Shown: piece after piece, positions 41,768-51,104 of the stretch
Layout of the letters: the number at the start of each line of letters is the position of its first letter
How positions within the stretch are numbered: position 1 is the stretch's first letter
The notes under the pieces: model-generated
Databases searched by the model: none
What the model was told of the DNA's origin: nothing
Seen by the model: the letters and a program-made list of their open reading frames with translations, nothing else
Source: Sphingobium herbicidovorans
Lineage (GTDB): Bacteria > Pseudomonadota > Alphaproteobacteria > Sphingomonadales > Sphingomonadaceae
Reading direction: 5' to 3'
NCBI RefSeq assembly: GCF_002080435.1
Contig: NZ_CP020538.1
Location: 682,001 to 746,000 of the forward strand
Length of the DNA stretch: 64,000 nucleotides
Made by a program: the position numbers and the translations under genes

Positions 41768-43720
41768 ATGCTTTCCAACTTCCGCCGCTTCATCCGTTCG
41801 AAATTCGGCGCGCTGTTCGCGCTCCTTTTCCTAGGCGTCATCGCGGCGGCGTTCATCCTGGGCGACCTTAGCAGCGGGCAGTTTGGATCCTCGCTCGGCG
41901 GCGGCGGCGAAACGGTAGCGAAGGCAGGCGGCACTCGCCTGACGCAGACGCAGCTCCAGGAACGGGTGCAACGCGTCTTTGAAAACGCCCGTCGCGCCAA
42001 TCCCGGATTGCAGATCAACGAATTCCTGGCCCAGGGCGCCGCTGGTCAGATTTACGACCAGCTGGTCGCCGCGATGACGTTGAAGGAATATGCCGAAGAC
42101 CAGGACGTTCATATCTCGAAACGCCTTGTCGATGCCCAGATCGCCCGGATCCCGGCGTTCCAGGATGCAGCGGGTGCGTTCAGCCAGGAAAATTTCCGCC
42201 AGCTGCTGCAGCGCGAACGCATCACCGAGCAGGCGCTGCGCGAGGATATCACCCGCGAGATATTGGAACGGCACATGCTCGCGCCGCTGGGCCTGGGGGT
42301 AAAGCTGCCCGACAGCGTCATCCTCCCCTATGCCTCGCTTCTGCTTGAAGCGCGCCAAGGTACGATCGCAGCCATCCCCGCCACCGCGTTCAAGGACATC
42401 AAGGATCCCACCGACGCCCAGTTGAGTGAGTATTACCGGAGCAATGCGGCGCGCTTCACCATCCCGGAACAGCGCCGCATCCGCTACGCGGTGATCGACA
42501 GCGAACGCTTTGCGCAGGCCGCCCAGCCGACCGATGCCGAAATCGCAGCGGCCTACAATCAGAACAAGGCGAGCTACGCAGCGAAGGAAAGCCGCAGCTT
42601 TGAACAGCTCATCCTGCCCACAGAGGCTGCCGCCAAGGCGGTCGCCGGTCAGGTGAAGGGTGGAAAGTCACTCGCCGCCGCCGCGCAGGACGCAGGCCTT
42701 GCCGTATCGACGCTGGCGGATCAGAGCCGAGAGAGCCTGACCACATCTTCCTCAGCCGCAGTTGCCAATGCCGGGTTCGCCGCCCAGCAGGGGGAAATCG
42801 TCGGCCCGGTGCGCGGGTCGCTCGGATGGGTCATCCTGCGTGTGTCCAATATCAAGACGACACCAGCGCGTGCCCTCCCGGCCGTTCGGGACGAAATCGC
42901 AGCGACGCTTCGCACCCAGAAGCAGAAGCGGCTGCTCAATGAATTCACCGGCAGGATCGAGGACCAGATCGCGGATGGCGGCAGCTTCGAGGAAGTGGTC
43001 AAGGACAATGGGCTGAAGCTGGAAACCACTCCGTTTCTGCTCTCCACCGGTCAACAGGCCGAAGATGAGGTCTATCAGGCTCCCGCTGACGTCCAGCCTT
43101 TGCTGGCGCCAGTGTTCCAGATGAGCCAGGACGACGACGCACAGCTTATCCCCATCAAGGAAGACCAGCGCTATGCTCTGGCCGCGCCCGCCGAAATACG
43201 CGCAGCTGCGCCGCCACCGCTGGCGAAGGTAAAGCCGGTGATCGTGGCCCAGTATAAGCTGACGCAGGGCAATGCGAAGGCGAAGGCCCTGGCCGAACAG
43301 ATTCGCACGAAAGTCGCCAAGGGCATGAAGCTGGCCGATGCGGTCGCGCAGGCGGGCATCCCCCTGCCCGCGCCACAAACGGTTGGCGGCCGCCGGGCCG
43401 ACATCATGCGCGAAGGCCAGCGTCCGCCAGCCGAAGTCGCCATCCTCTTTTCCATGGCCGCTAACAGCGTGAAGACGCTGCCTGTCGGTCAGGACCGCGG
43501 CTATTTCGTCGTGCAGCTGAACGGCATCAAACGTGGCGACGCAGGCGGCCAGACCGCCTTGCTCGATCAGGTTCGCGGCCAGTTGAGCGACGTCGTCGGC
43601 CAGGAATATGGACATCAGTTCGAGCGCGCCGTGGAAAAGCAGCTTGGCGTCAAGCGCACCCCCTCGGCTGTGGCGAACGTCGAACGCGCGCTCACCAGCA
43701 CTAACAGCGGCGCTCAATAA
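41768..43720 (+). CDS. ppiD: PpiD/SurA-type periplasmic peptidyl-prolyl isomerase
   Basis: The 650-residue protein has a single N-terminal membrane anchor (FGALFALLFLGVIAAAFILG) preceded by basic residues (FRRFIRSKF), a SurA N-like chaperone region (LTQTQLQERVQRVFENARRA, LKEYAEDQDVHISKRLVDAQ) and a parvulin-like central part (FEQLILPTEAAAKAVAGQVK, GEIVGPVRGSLGWVILRV). PpiD is anchored in the inner membrane next to the Sec exit and helps newly exported proteins fold. It is followed one base later by trpE and is divergent from tpiA. Confidence 0.93.
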   Translation: MLSNFRRFIRSKFGALFALLFLGVIAAAFILGDLSSGQFGSSLGGGGETVAKAGGTRLTQTQLQERVQRVFENARRANPGLQINEFLAQGAAGQIYDQLVAAMTLKEYAEDQDVHISKRLVDAQIARIPAFQDAAGAFSQENFRQLLQRERITEQALREDITREILERHMLAPLGLGVKLPDSVILPYASLLLEARQGTIAAIPATAFKDIKDPTDAQLSEYYRSNAARFTIPEQRRIRYAVIDSERFAQAAQPTDAEIAAAYNQNKASYAAKESRSFEQLILPTEAAAKAVAGQVKGGKSLAAAAQDAGLAVSTLADQSRESLTTSSSAAVANAGFAAQQGEIVGPVRGSLGWVILRVSNIKTTPARALPAVRDEIAATLRTQKQKRLLNEFTGRIEDQIADGGSFEEVVKDNGLKLETTPFLLSTGQQAEDEVYQAPADVQPLLAPVFQMSQDDDAQLIPIKEDQRYALAAPAEIRAAAPPPLAKVKPVIVAQYKLTQGNAKAKALAEQIRTKVAKGMKLADAVAQAGIPLPAPQTVGGRRADIMREGQRPPAEVAILFSMAANSVKTLPVGQDRGYFVVQLNGIKRGDAGGQTALLDQVRGQLSDVVGQEYGHQFERAVEKQLGVKRTPSAVANVERALTSTNSGAQ

Positions 43721-43721
43721 T

Positions 43722-45251
43722 ATGGGCGCCGGCGTCGCCCGTGGGGGCAATGACGGAATCGCCGCTGCTCGCGATGCCCTTGATGCTGGCAGGTCGGCGC
43801 TGGTCTGGCGTCGCCAGATCGCGGACACCGACACGCCAATCTCCGCGGCGCTCAAGCTGTTCGAGCCCGACCGCGGTGATTTCCTGCTGGAATCGGTGGA
43901 AGGCGGCGCCGTTCGCGGCCGCTACAGCCTGATCGGCCTGGCGCCCGACCTGGTTTTTCGGGCGCAAGGGCAATCGGCCGAGATCAACCGCAACTGGGCG
44001 CACGACCGGGATAGCTTCGTTCCCGAAGCGGCTGGCGCACTGGATGCCTTGCGGGCGCTGGTCGCTGAATGCCGGACAGAGCTTGACCCCGCGCTGCCCC
44101 CCGCGCTTGCATGTCTCGTAGGCTATTTCGGATATGAGACTGTCGGTCTGGTGGAAAAGTTGCCCCGCCCCGCCGCCAATCCGCTCCAGCTGCCCGACAT
44201 GCTGTTTGTGCGGCCAACGATCATCCTTGTTTTCGATCGGCTGGCCGACGCGCTCTATCTGGTTGCACCCGTGTGGAAGGGCAGTTTCAGCGATGTTGAT
44301 GCAGCGATCACGCAGGCGCTTGAGCGCATCGACGCGACGGCCGCCCGCTTGGCTGCGCCTCTCCCCTCCCTGCCGCCGCCTGCCGACATCGCGGATATAG
44401 AGGTCACGCCCGTGCTGGAACCCGGCCGCTATAAGACGATGGTGGAGCGGGCGAAGGACTATATCGTCGCCGGTGACATATTTCAGGTGGTCCTCGCGCA
44501 GCGTTTCACCAGTCCCTTCACCCTGCCTCCGATCGCGCTATATCGCGCTCTCCGCCGCATCAATCCCTCGCCCTTCCTCTATTATCTGGACCTGCCTGGC
44601 TTCGCGCTGATCGGATCAAGCCCGGAGATATTGGTGCGCGCGCGTGATGGTGAGGTCACGATCCGGCCAATCGCGGGCACCCGGCCCCGGGGCAAGACCG
44701 CCGTCGAGGATGCGGCCAATCGCGAAAGCCTGTTGGCCGACCCGAAGGAGCGCGCCGAACATCTGATGCTGCTGGACCTTGGCCGCAATGATGTCGGCCG
44801 TGTCGCCAGCGCGGGATCCGTGACCGTGACTGACAGCTACACGGTCGAATTTTACAGCCACGTGATGCACATTGTATCGAATGTGGTCGGTCGGCTGGCT
44901 CCGGACAAGGATGCGCTCGACGCCCTCTTTGCCGGTTTTCCCGCAGGCACTGTTTCGGGTGCGCCCAAGGTGCGCGCCTGCGAGATTATCGCCGAACTGG
45001 AACCGGAAACCCGCGGCGCCTATGCAGGTGGCGTCGGCTATTTCGGCCCGGACGGCAATATGGACAGCTGCATCGTCCTGCGCACGGCGGTGCTCAAGGA
45101 CGGCGTAATGCATGTTCAGGCCGGCGCTGGCATCGTCGCTGACTCCACGCCCGAATATGAACAGCGGGAGTGCGAAGCAAAAAGCGGCGCGCTTCTCGCA
45201 GCGGCGCGCGAAGCGGTAGAGCTCGCCCGGCAAGCCGGGTTCGGGCAGTAA
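43722..45251 (+). CDS. trpE: Anthranilate synthase component I
   Basis: The 509-residue protein contains the tryptophan feedback motif FLLESVEGG near residue 60 and the chorismate-binding core: RAKDYIVAGDIFQVVLAQRF, IGSSPEILVRARDGEVTIRP, IAGTRPRGKT, LMLLDLGRNDVGRVAS, HIVSNVVGRLAPDKDAL and GAPKVRACEIIAELEPETRG. It makes anthranilate from chorismate, using ammonia from TrpG. The ATG at 43722 begins one base after the ppiD stop, so the two genes are coupled. The expected trpG-trpD-trpC do not follow. Confidence 0.95.
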   Translation: MGAGVARGGNDGIAAARDALDAGRSALVWRRQIADTDTPISAALKLFEPDRGDFLLESVEGGAVRGRYSLIGLAPDLVFRAQGQSAEINRNWAHDRDSFVPEAAGALDALRALVAECRTELDPALPPALACLVGYFGYETVGLVEKLPRPAANPLQLPDMLFVRPTIILVFDRLADALYLVAPVWKGSFSDVDAAITQALERIDATAARLAAPLPSLPPPADIADIEVTPVLEPGRYKTMVERAKDYIVAGDIFQVVLAQRFTSPFTLPPIALYRALRRINPSPFLYYLDLPGFALIGSSPEILVRARDGEVTIRPIAGTRPRGKTAVEDAANRESLLADPKERAEHLMLLDLGRNDVGRVASAGSVTVTDSYTVEFYSHVMHIVSNVVGRLAPDKDALDALFAGFPAGTVSGAPKVRACEIIAELEPETRGAYAGGVGYFGPDGNMDSCIVLRTAVLKDGVMHVQAGAGIVADSTPEYEQRECEAKSGALLAAAREAVELARQAGFGQ

Positions 45252-45314
45252 ACTGCTCCGCCCTCGTCCGGTCGATCCTCACACATGCCTCGCCAGCCGA
45301 TTCCATAAGAACCG

Positions 45315-46040
45315 CTAACGGCATCCGCGCCAGCCGAAAGCTCCCCTTTCCGCCTGATCCAGATGGAAATGATCATGATGCGCCGCGTTATAGTCCGGCG
45401 ACAGGACGGTCGCGAAAAACTCGCATGCCCCCTTGCGAACAATCCGAAGGAAATCCACGTCCTTTCCCTCACCGTTCCAGTCGCCCGCCACGCTAATCCT
45501 CCGCCCATCCTCGAGGGTGAAGCCGCTGATGTCTATCGCGTCAGCCGTCGCATGTTCGCTGAAATCGCCATCCGCGCGCCCGTATAGCCGCCTGCAACTG
45601 TAAGAGCCAAAATGGCTGATGGACTTTACCGCCTGTCCAAATGTCTCTTGCGCCGCAGGCTGCACCACATGCCATTCCCAAAGCTTGAGCGCAGCGACAA
45701 CCGGACAGGAAGGCGCTACCGAGGCAGGAGACAGAAGGACGCTTCCCTCCTGAGGTTTCAGCCTCACCGCATCACTATAACGGCATTGGCCGCTTCCCCC
45801 GGGGGGCATGGCCGCATAAGGCACGCCCGCCCTGTCCAGCAAGGCACGGCAACGGTCCGGCTCATCGGTGAGGGCGGCTAGCTTGCGACCAGTGAACATG
45901 CCCACAGGCTGCGCGAGGTCGAGTTCGGTCCAGGGCAGGTCCTGAGGTCGTTGCCGAACAAAAGCATAGGCCATCAGCGCACAGGCGAGGAGGGCGGCGA
46001 GCAGGACAAGCCTGCGCAAAATGAAATGGACTCGGCGCAT
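45315..46040 (-). CDS. Extensin-like family protein (PF06904 type)
   Basis: The 241-residue protein has one N-terminal membrane segment (LRRLVLLAALLACALMAYAF) and a C-terminal extensin-like domain: RKLAALTDEPDRCRALLDRA, SISHFGSYSCRRLYGRADGD, SEHATADAIDISGFTLEDGR and a DHFHLDQAERG metal-site motif. The His/Asp pattern resembles LAS-type peptidases that act on peptidoglycan, but the enzymatic role of this family is unproven. It starts 3 bases after the stop of the Nudix gene, so the two are co-transcribed. Confidence 0.88.
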   Translation of the reverse strand: MRRVHFILRRLVLLAALLACALMAYAFVRQRPQDLPWTELDLAQPVGMFTGRKLAALTDEPDRCRALLDRAGVPYAAMPPGGSGQCRYSDAVRLKPQEGSVLLSPASVAPSCPVVAALKLWEWHVVQPAAQETFGQAVKSISHFGSYSCRRLYGRADGDFSEHATADAIDISGFTLEDGRRISVAGDWNGEGKDVDFLRIVRKGACEFFATVLSPDYNAAHHDHFHLDQAERGAFGWRGCR

Positions 46041-46043
46041 GGC

Positions 46044-46817
46044 CTAACCACGCCGCACGCTGCCCATCGGTTCCGAAGTTATGGGATAGCCAAGGTGATC
46101 GGGTATACAAAGGTGCCGCTCTCCGTCCCGCTCTTCCACCCAGGGACAAACCTTTTCGACGGGGAACGAGGCGGCGTGCGCCACGATCGCCTCATAGCTG
46201 TCGAACAGCGCAAGCCGTTCAAGATTGCGGCGCGTGGGGTAGATGATCTGGCCATGCCCCGCCTCGCACAGGTCGATCGTAGCCTGGGCGCCTTTCCAGA
46301 AAAGGCGGACATTTTCAGTGGAATCCACGCACGCCACCTGACCTTCCGGAGCGCGCACGACATAAAAACGCGTGTCGTAGACGCGGCGGATGGCTCGTTC
46401 CGCGCCAGACGGGTGCCAGCGGCTGAACGGCACCAATTGATCCAATGCGAGTTCCAGCCCGTGCGACTGGATGATGGTTGAGAAGGGATTGCCCTGCGTC
46501 AGCGCATCCCGCAGTTTACTCACCTGCGCCAGATTCGGTGGCGATGCGAAGCCTATGGCAAGACCGCTTTCCTCCAGCGTTTCGCGAATAGCAGCGATAC
46601 GCGCAGCAGTTTCTTCAAGCGGTTCCGACCAGTCGATCGCCCTCGCCAGATCACGATCCGCCTGATCGACTGCGCCGCCTGGAAAGACCAGCGCTCCCGC
46701 GGCGAAGTCCATTCTTCCGGAACGCTCCATCATCAGGATATCCGGCGGGCCATCCGACATGTCGCGAACGATTACCGCTGTCGCAGCGGAACGGCCTTCA
46801 GTGGTAGGAGGTGCCAT
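46044..46817 (-). CDS. Nudix hydrolase (NUDT19-like)
   Basis: From the ATG at 46817 the product has 257 residues: [40 protein letters not shown] and [20 protein letters not shown], which is the Nudix box in the long-insert form of the NUDT7/NUDT19 group. Later segments ([31 protein letters not shown]) also fit. NUDT19-like enzymes can hydrolyse CoA or acyl-CoA; the substrate here is unknown. A GTG at 46868 would add 17 residues and starts 18 bases from the tRNA-Ala gene. Confidence 0.86.
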   Translation of the reverse strand: MAPPTTEGRSAATAVIVRDMSDGPPDILMMERSGRMDFAAGALVFPGGAVDQADRDLARAIDWSEPLEETAARIAAIRETLEESGLAIGFASPPNLAQVSKLRDALTQGNPFSTIIQSHGLELALDQLVPFSRWHPSGAERAIRRVYDTRFYVVRAPEGQVACVDSTENVRLFWKGAQATIDLCEAGHGQIIYPTRRNLERLALFDSYEAIVAHAASFPVEKVCPWVEERDGERHLCIPDHLGYPITSEPMGSVRRG

Positions 46818-46885
46818 TCCACCGCCATAAGCAGGGATGACGGCAACGGTAAAGCCCTTACGGATCACCCCATGTTTGAAGGGGG

Positions 46886-46961
<76 letters not shown>

Positions 46962-47173
46962 GAAGGAGCGCTGCCTATAAGCGAGGCCCGATCCCCTTGC
47001 AACGGTCTTTTTGCGCTGATCCGGCCACTTGCGGGAGCCGCTTGCCGTGGTCGGTAGACCGGCTCAAAGCAGGGACGTTTCCCTCGCGTAATAGCCGGAA
47101 CGATGCGCCCCCACGCTCATTGGAGATGCAACGGCCTAAAGGCCGGAACAACCCTTGGTCAAGGAGAAGGACG

Positions 47174-48112
47174 ATGGGCTATCAAGGCGGACGTCACTAC
47201 GGTGGCTATGACAGGAATCGCGGCGATTGGGATCGTGGATCGGATCGCCATCGCGGGCAGCGTGACTGGCGGGACGACCGCAGTTATCGTTATGGAACCC
47301 GTGGCCAGTTCAGTGGACCGGATGCTCGGCGCACGCCTGAGGATTACGACCCCGATGAGCGCGGCTTCTTCGATCGCGCCGGAGATGAAATTCGCAGCTG
47401 GTTCGGAGACGAGGAGGCTGAACGCAGGCGCGAATATGACGATTATTATAATCGTCCATATGGCGACCCACGGGATGAAAGCAGCCGCATCGGATTTGCG
47501 TCGGCGTCGCGCACCAACCAATATCTGCCCAATCGGGGCTACGCGCCATTCACCGGGGAACGCAGCGGCTATGGCAGCGAGGACCATGGCAACCGCATCC
47601 GCTCCTTTGGGCCCGCCCATGATTATAGCGAACACCATGATGCAAATTACTACGCCTGGCGCCAGCAACGGATCGAAGAGCTGGATCGCGACTATGCCGA
47701 ATATCAGCGGGAAAATCGCGACCGGTTCAACAATGAGTTTGGCAGCTGGCGCAGCCGTCGCACAGAGCAGCGCCAGGCAGTCCAGCAGGTGCGGGAGCAT
47801 ATGGAGGTCGTCGGCAGCGATGGCGAGCATGTCGGCACAGTGGACCATCTGAAGGGCGACCGCATCATCCTGACGAAGACCGATCAGGATGCGGGCGGCG
47901 TTCATCATTCGGTGCCGTCGTCATGGATCAAGTCGGTCGATGCGCAGCGGGTGACGCTGGAAAAGACCGCAGACCAAGCGCATGCGGCGTGGCGAACTGA
48001 AGGTGAGCAGAATGCCTTGTTCGGCGAGCGGCGCGAAGATGGAAGTGGTACTGGCGCGAGCGGAAGCGGAAGCCTGACTAACCCCGCTTCTGGAAATAAT
48101 CGTTATCGGTGA
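47174..48112 (+). CDS. DUF2171 domain protein with SWFGD motif
   Basis: The 312-residue protein begins MGYQGGRHYGGYDRNRGDWD and has a long N-terminal region very rich in Arg, Asp, Gly and Tyr, containing the short motif DEIRSWFGDEEAERRR. The C-terminal about 100 residues form a DUF2171-type (PRC-barrel-like) domain: VREHMEVVGSDGEHVGTVDH, LKGDRIILTKTDQDAGGVHH and PSSWIKSVDAQRVTLEKTAD. The start at 47174 has AAGGAGAAGG just upstream. SWFGD/DUF2171 proteins in sphingomonads are usually considered stress-associated; no EcfG promoter is visible here. It ends at a strong terminator. Confidence 0.85.
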   Translation: MGYQGGRHYGGYDRNRGDWDRGSDRHRGQRDWRDDRSYRYGTRGQFSGPDARRTPEDYDPDERGFFDRAGDEIRSWFGDEEAERRREYDDYYNRPYGDPRDESSRIGFASASRTNQYLPNRGYAPFTGERSGYGSEDHGNRIRSFGPAHDYSEHHDANYYAWRQQRIEELDRDYAEYQRENRDRFNNEFGSWRSRRTEQRQAVQQVREHMEVVGSDGEHVGTVDHLKGDRIILTKTDQDAGGVHHSVPSSWIKSVDAQRVTLEKTADQAHAAWRTEGEQNALFGERREDGSGTGASGSGSLTNPASGNNRYR

Positions 48113-48126
48113 TACATGCCGTGATT

Positions 48127-48158
48127 AGCAGGGGCTCAGCACGAGCCCCTGCTCTTTT
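48127..48158 (+). terminator. Rho-independent terminator of the DUF2171 gene
   Basis: AGCAGGGGCTC-AGCAC-GAGCCCCTGCT forms an 11-bp perfect stem followed by CTTTTAT, 14 bases after the stop. Confidence 0.9.
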
Positions 48159-48267
48159 ATCCGTTTTGTGACTCAAAAGCAGAGCGCCGACGGACGCCTG
48201 CGTGCCTGTATAACGGCGATTTTCAGTCACGACCCCATCGAAAGACGCTGACAGCCATGCGCCATTT

Positions 48268-48531
48268 TCATGGGCCGATGGCGCTGGCTTCGGCTTGTAG
48301 CATGGCGCCGTATTGACCCTCCCCCAGATAGCCGGGTGTCACCGGCACACCGGCATCGATCATCAGGCGCTTGGCCGCATCCTTCATCCCCATCGCCGCA
48401 ATGCTCGCCGGGCTTCGTCCCACCCAGATCGGTCCAGCGTCAATTATGGTCGGCAAGAAGCCATAACCGGAGGTGAATGGCCTCTGCGGCGGCGGATCGG
48501 CCAAGCTTGGCGGCACTCATATGCTTGCGCT
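48268..48531 (-). pseudogene. Remnant of an acyl-CoA carboxylase biotin-carboxylase subunit
   Basis: A minus-strand frame encodes about 80 residues with clear similarity to the N-domain of propionyl/methylcrotonyl-CoA carboxylase alpha subunits: SGYGFLPTIIDAGPIWVGRS, PASIAAMGMKDAAKRLMIDA and GVPVTPGYLGEGQYGAMLQA with EASAIGP. The segment before it (AAAEAIH) is in another frame, so there is a frameshift at the IHPGYGFL site. The ATP-grasp and C-terminal parts are absent, and a stop follows AIGP. Full-length subunits exceed 600 residues. It is a decayed fragment between the DUF2171 and DUF486 genes. Confidence 0.8.
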
Positions 48532-48583
48532 CCATGGCTCGCTAATGCGAGAGCGCTGGCCATACCGCTATTTGAGGCCTGTC

Positions 48584-48922
48584 ATGCCCACCGTCCTGCT
48601 CCTCATCGTCTCGAACCTGTTCATGACAGTAGCCTGGTACTGGCACCTCAAAGGCGGGATGGAAAAACCGCTCCTGCTGGTGATCCTCATCAGCTGGGGC
48701 ATCGCGCTCGTCGAATATTGTTTTGCGGTTCCCGCCAACCGTTTTGGTTTTGCAAGCGGCTGGAGCGCGGGGCAGCTCAAGATCACGCAAGAGGCCATCG
48801 CCCTGATCATCTTCGGTGGTTTCATGGTCACGGTGTTGGGCGAACCGCTGCACTGGCGCCATCTCGCCGCATTCCTGTGCATTATGGCGGCCGTCGGCTT
48901 TCTGTTTGTGGGCCGCACCTGA
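48584..48922 (+). CDS. DUF486 family membrane protein (DMT-like)
   Basis: The 112-residue protein has four hydrophobic helices in the DUF486 pattern: MPTVLLLIVSNLFMTVAWYW, HLKGGMEKPLLLVILISWGI, LVEYCFAVPANRFGF and QLKITQEAIALIIFGGFMVT, followed by LHWRHLAAFLCIMAAVGFLF. The family resembles half-size drug/metabolite transporters and has no assigned substrate. The ATG at 48584 has GAGG eight bases upstream and gives the usual length; the frame extends upstream into remnant DNA. It lies next to the biotin-carboxylase fragment. Confidence 0.9.
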   Translation: MPTVLLLIVSNLFMTVAWYWHLKGGMEKPLLLVILISWGIALVEYCFAVPANRFGFASGWSAGQLKITQEAIALIIFGGFMVTVLGEPLHWRHLAAFLCIMAAVGFLFVGRT

Positions 48923-48966
48923 TTCTCGCGCCGGCAGCCAGAGGGAATTACTGGGGCGGCTGGACA

Positions 48967-49170
48967 ATGGCAGGATCGATTTGGCGCGGCCTCTGTTACG
49001 GGAAGGGCATGGCTCTGGCTTTCGGTCAGCAGAGGAGCATCGACTTTCTCCAAGGACCGGGCATCGAAGAAAAGGAGGAATGCGCCGCAAAGATCATGAC
49101 AGCGATCAAGCACGCCTTGCGCCATGCCACCTTCGAAGATCAGGGCAAAAGGAGCGAGGAGTCGCCATAG
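48967..49170 (+). CDS. Doubtful small ORF after the DUF486 gene
   Basis: A 67-residue frame ([20 protein letters not shown] ... [12 protein letters not shown]) with reasonable composition fills the gap before queA and overlaps the queA stop by 31 bases on the opposite strand. No ribosome binding site or family is visible. It may be another remnant or a chance frame. Confidence 0.2.
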   Translation: MAGSIWRGLCYGKGMALAFGQQRSIDFLQGPGIEEKEECAAKIMTAIKHALRHATFEDQGKRSEESP

Positions 49171-50168
49171 GAATAGAAGCGGTAGCCTGTCGCAATGGCA
49201 TGGGCATATGCGGCCTGCATGCGATCACGACCCATCAAGGCGCTTACCAGCATGAACAGGGTCGAGCGCGGCAGATGGAAGTTGGTCATCAATCCGTCGA
49301 TCGCGCGGAAGCGATAGCCTGGCGTGATGAAGATACGCGTCTCGTCAGCGAACGGCCGTACCAAGCCGTCCGCGTCACACGCGCTTTCCAACAGACGCAG
49401 GCTGGTCGTGCCGACAGCTATCAGGCGACATCCCTTTTGCCGTGCAGCGTTCAGACGGTCGGCGGTGGCCTGATCGATCCGGCCCCACTCCGCATGCATG
49501 CGATGGTCGTCCGTGTCATCCGCCTTCACCGGCAGGAATGTTCCCGCCCCGACATGAAGGGTCAGCGTTTCTGAGGCGACGCCCGCATCAGCCAATGCCG
49601 CCATGAGTTCGGGCGTAAAGTGCAGCGCCGCAGTCGGGGCCGCAACCGCTCCGTCTTCCCGAGCGAACATGGTTTGATAGTCGCTGCGGTCACGAGCATC
49701 GGTAGGCCGTTTGCTGGCGATATAGGGTGGCAAGGGCATACGGCCAGCCCGCTCCAGCAGCAGCTCGACAGGTTCCTCCCCTTCGAAAGTGAGAGTGACG
49801 CCGCCTTCGTCGTCCCGCGGACCGGCAATCGCGGTGACGCCCCCGCCGAAGTCGATCCGGTCGCCCTCGCGCACGCGCTTGGCGTTGCGCAGAAAAGCTT
49901 GCCATTGCCGCAAGCCAAGCCGCTTGTGCAGCGTCGCGCCAACCTTCGCCTGGCCGCGCATGCCCTCAAGCTGGGCGGGAATGACTTTGGTGTCGTTGAA
50001 TACCAGCACATCCCCGGCGCGGAGCAGCGAAGGGAGATCGCGAACGCAATGATCGCGCAATGACGCATCGCCCGAAACCAGCAGGAGCCGCGCAGAATCG
50101 CGCGGCGACGCCGGCCTCAGCGCAATATTCTCGGGGGGCAGATCAAAATCGAAAAGGTCTACGCGCAT
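49140..50168 (-). CDS. queA: S-adenosylmethionine:tRNA ribosyltransferase-isomerase QueA
   Basis: The 342-residue protein begins [20 protein letters not shown] and has the QueA motifs [80 protein letters not shown] and [12 protein letters not shown]. It transfers the ribosyl part of SAM to preQ1-tRNA to make epoxyqueuosine. It ends the minus-strand run xseB-ispA-coaD-ppi-queA. A GTG at 50183 would add five residues. tgt, the preceding pathway step, is in another part of the window. Confidence 0.96.
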   Translation of the reverse strand: MRVDLFDFDLPPENIALRPASPRDSARLLLVSGDASLRDHCVRDLPSLLRAGDVLVFNDTKVIPAQLEGMRGQAKVGATLHKRLGLRQWQAFLRNAKRVREGDRIDFGGGVTAIAGPRDDEGGVTLTFEGEEPVELLLERAGRMPLPPYIASKRPTDARDRSDYQTMFAREDGAVAAPTAALHFTPELMAALADAGVASETLTLHVGAGTFLPVKADDTDDHRMHAEWGRIDQATADRLNAARQKGCRLIAVGTTSLRLLESACDADGLVRPFADETRIFITPGYRFRAIDGLMTNFHLPRSTLFMLVSALMGRDRMQAAYAHAIATGYRFYSYGDSSLLLP

Positions 50169-50261
50169 GCGGCCGCCGTTCACAAAAGCCGAGCATCATG
50201 TCGTTGGTGGCCCATTCCGCAGGACGCAGAAACAGGTTGCAAGCAATAAATAGAATCCAGC

Positions 50262-51011
50262 CTATCTCTTCTTCGGCGCGACCGACTTCCTTGCGGTGGC
50301 GGGGGCCACAATCGATGGCACAGCAGGCGCAGGCAGCGCCATCACCGGCGCCTTGCCGTCACTTTCGATCGAAGCCTGAAGAATCGTCGTCGGATTGGCC
50401 GGCGGCTCTCCCGGCGCGATCGTGTCGACATATTGCATACCTTCGATCACGCGGCCGAAAACCGTATATTTCTTGTCCAGCTGCATGCGTGGCAGGAAGA
50501 GGATGAAGAATTGGCTGTTGGCGCTATTGTCATCCTGGGCGCGCGCCATCGACACCGTGCCGCGCAGGTGGGGCATGGGATTGAACTCGGCCTGAAGGTC
50601 CGGCAGCGAAGACCCGCCCGTGCCGTCGCCTTTCGGATCACCGCCCTGCGCCATGAAGCCGGGGATAACCCGGTGAAATTTCAGGCCATCATAAAAGCCC
50701 TGACGCGTCAGTTGCTTGACGCGCTCAACATGCTGCGGCGCGATGTCGGGCCGCAACTGGATGCGCACGCGGCCGCCAGTCGATAGATCGAGATCCCAGA
50801 CATTCTGCGGATCGACCGGCACGGTCGCGGGAGGCAACTGAGCTGCCGGATCCTGCCCCAGCGACTTGGCATTTTGTTCGGCGCGCGCTGCGGCCTCCGC
50901 CTTCTTCATCTCTTCGCCCTTGGCGCCGCCGCCCTGAGCCAGCGCCACGCCGCCGGTCGCGTAGAGGGCGACGGTTATCGCCACGGTTTTGAACGCCGAA
51001 CTGAACCGCAT
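50262..51011 (-). CDS. Periplasmic cyclophilin-type peptidyl-prolyl isomerase
   Basis: The 249-residue protein begins with a signal peptide (MRFSSAFKTVAITVALYATG, then GVALAQGG), a linker, and a cyclophilin domain: RVKQLTRQGFYDGLKFHRVI, PGFMAQGGDPKGDGTGG, MARAQDDNSANSQFFILFLP and KYTVFGRVIEGMQYVDTI. It should catalyse proline isomerisation in the periplasm. The C-terminal about 45 residues are Ala/Pro/Lys-rich. The start at 51011 gives the signal peptide; an upstream frame to 51083 lacks one. It lies between coaD and queA. Confidence 0.94.
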   Translation of the reverse strand: MRFSSAFKTVAITVALYATGGVALAQGGGAKGEEMKKAEAAARAEQNAKSLGQDPAAQLPPATVPVDPQNVWDLDLSTGGRVRIQLRPDIAPQHVERVKQLTRQGFYDGLKFHRVIPGFMAQGGDPKGDGTGGSSLPDLQAEFNPMPHLRGTVSMARAQDDNSANSQFFILFLPRMQLDKKYTVFGRVIEGMQYVDTIAPGEPPANPTTILQASIESDGKAPVMALPAPAVPSIVAPATARKSVAPKKR

Positions 51012-51104
51012 GGATGAGCTTTCCCTGATATCTGAAGCCTGGTGGCGAAGCTGCCCTGATAGCGCGCTCTTGGCGATTGGCAACTGAACGAAGGCTGAGC
51101 GCTT

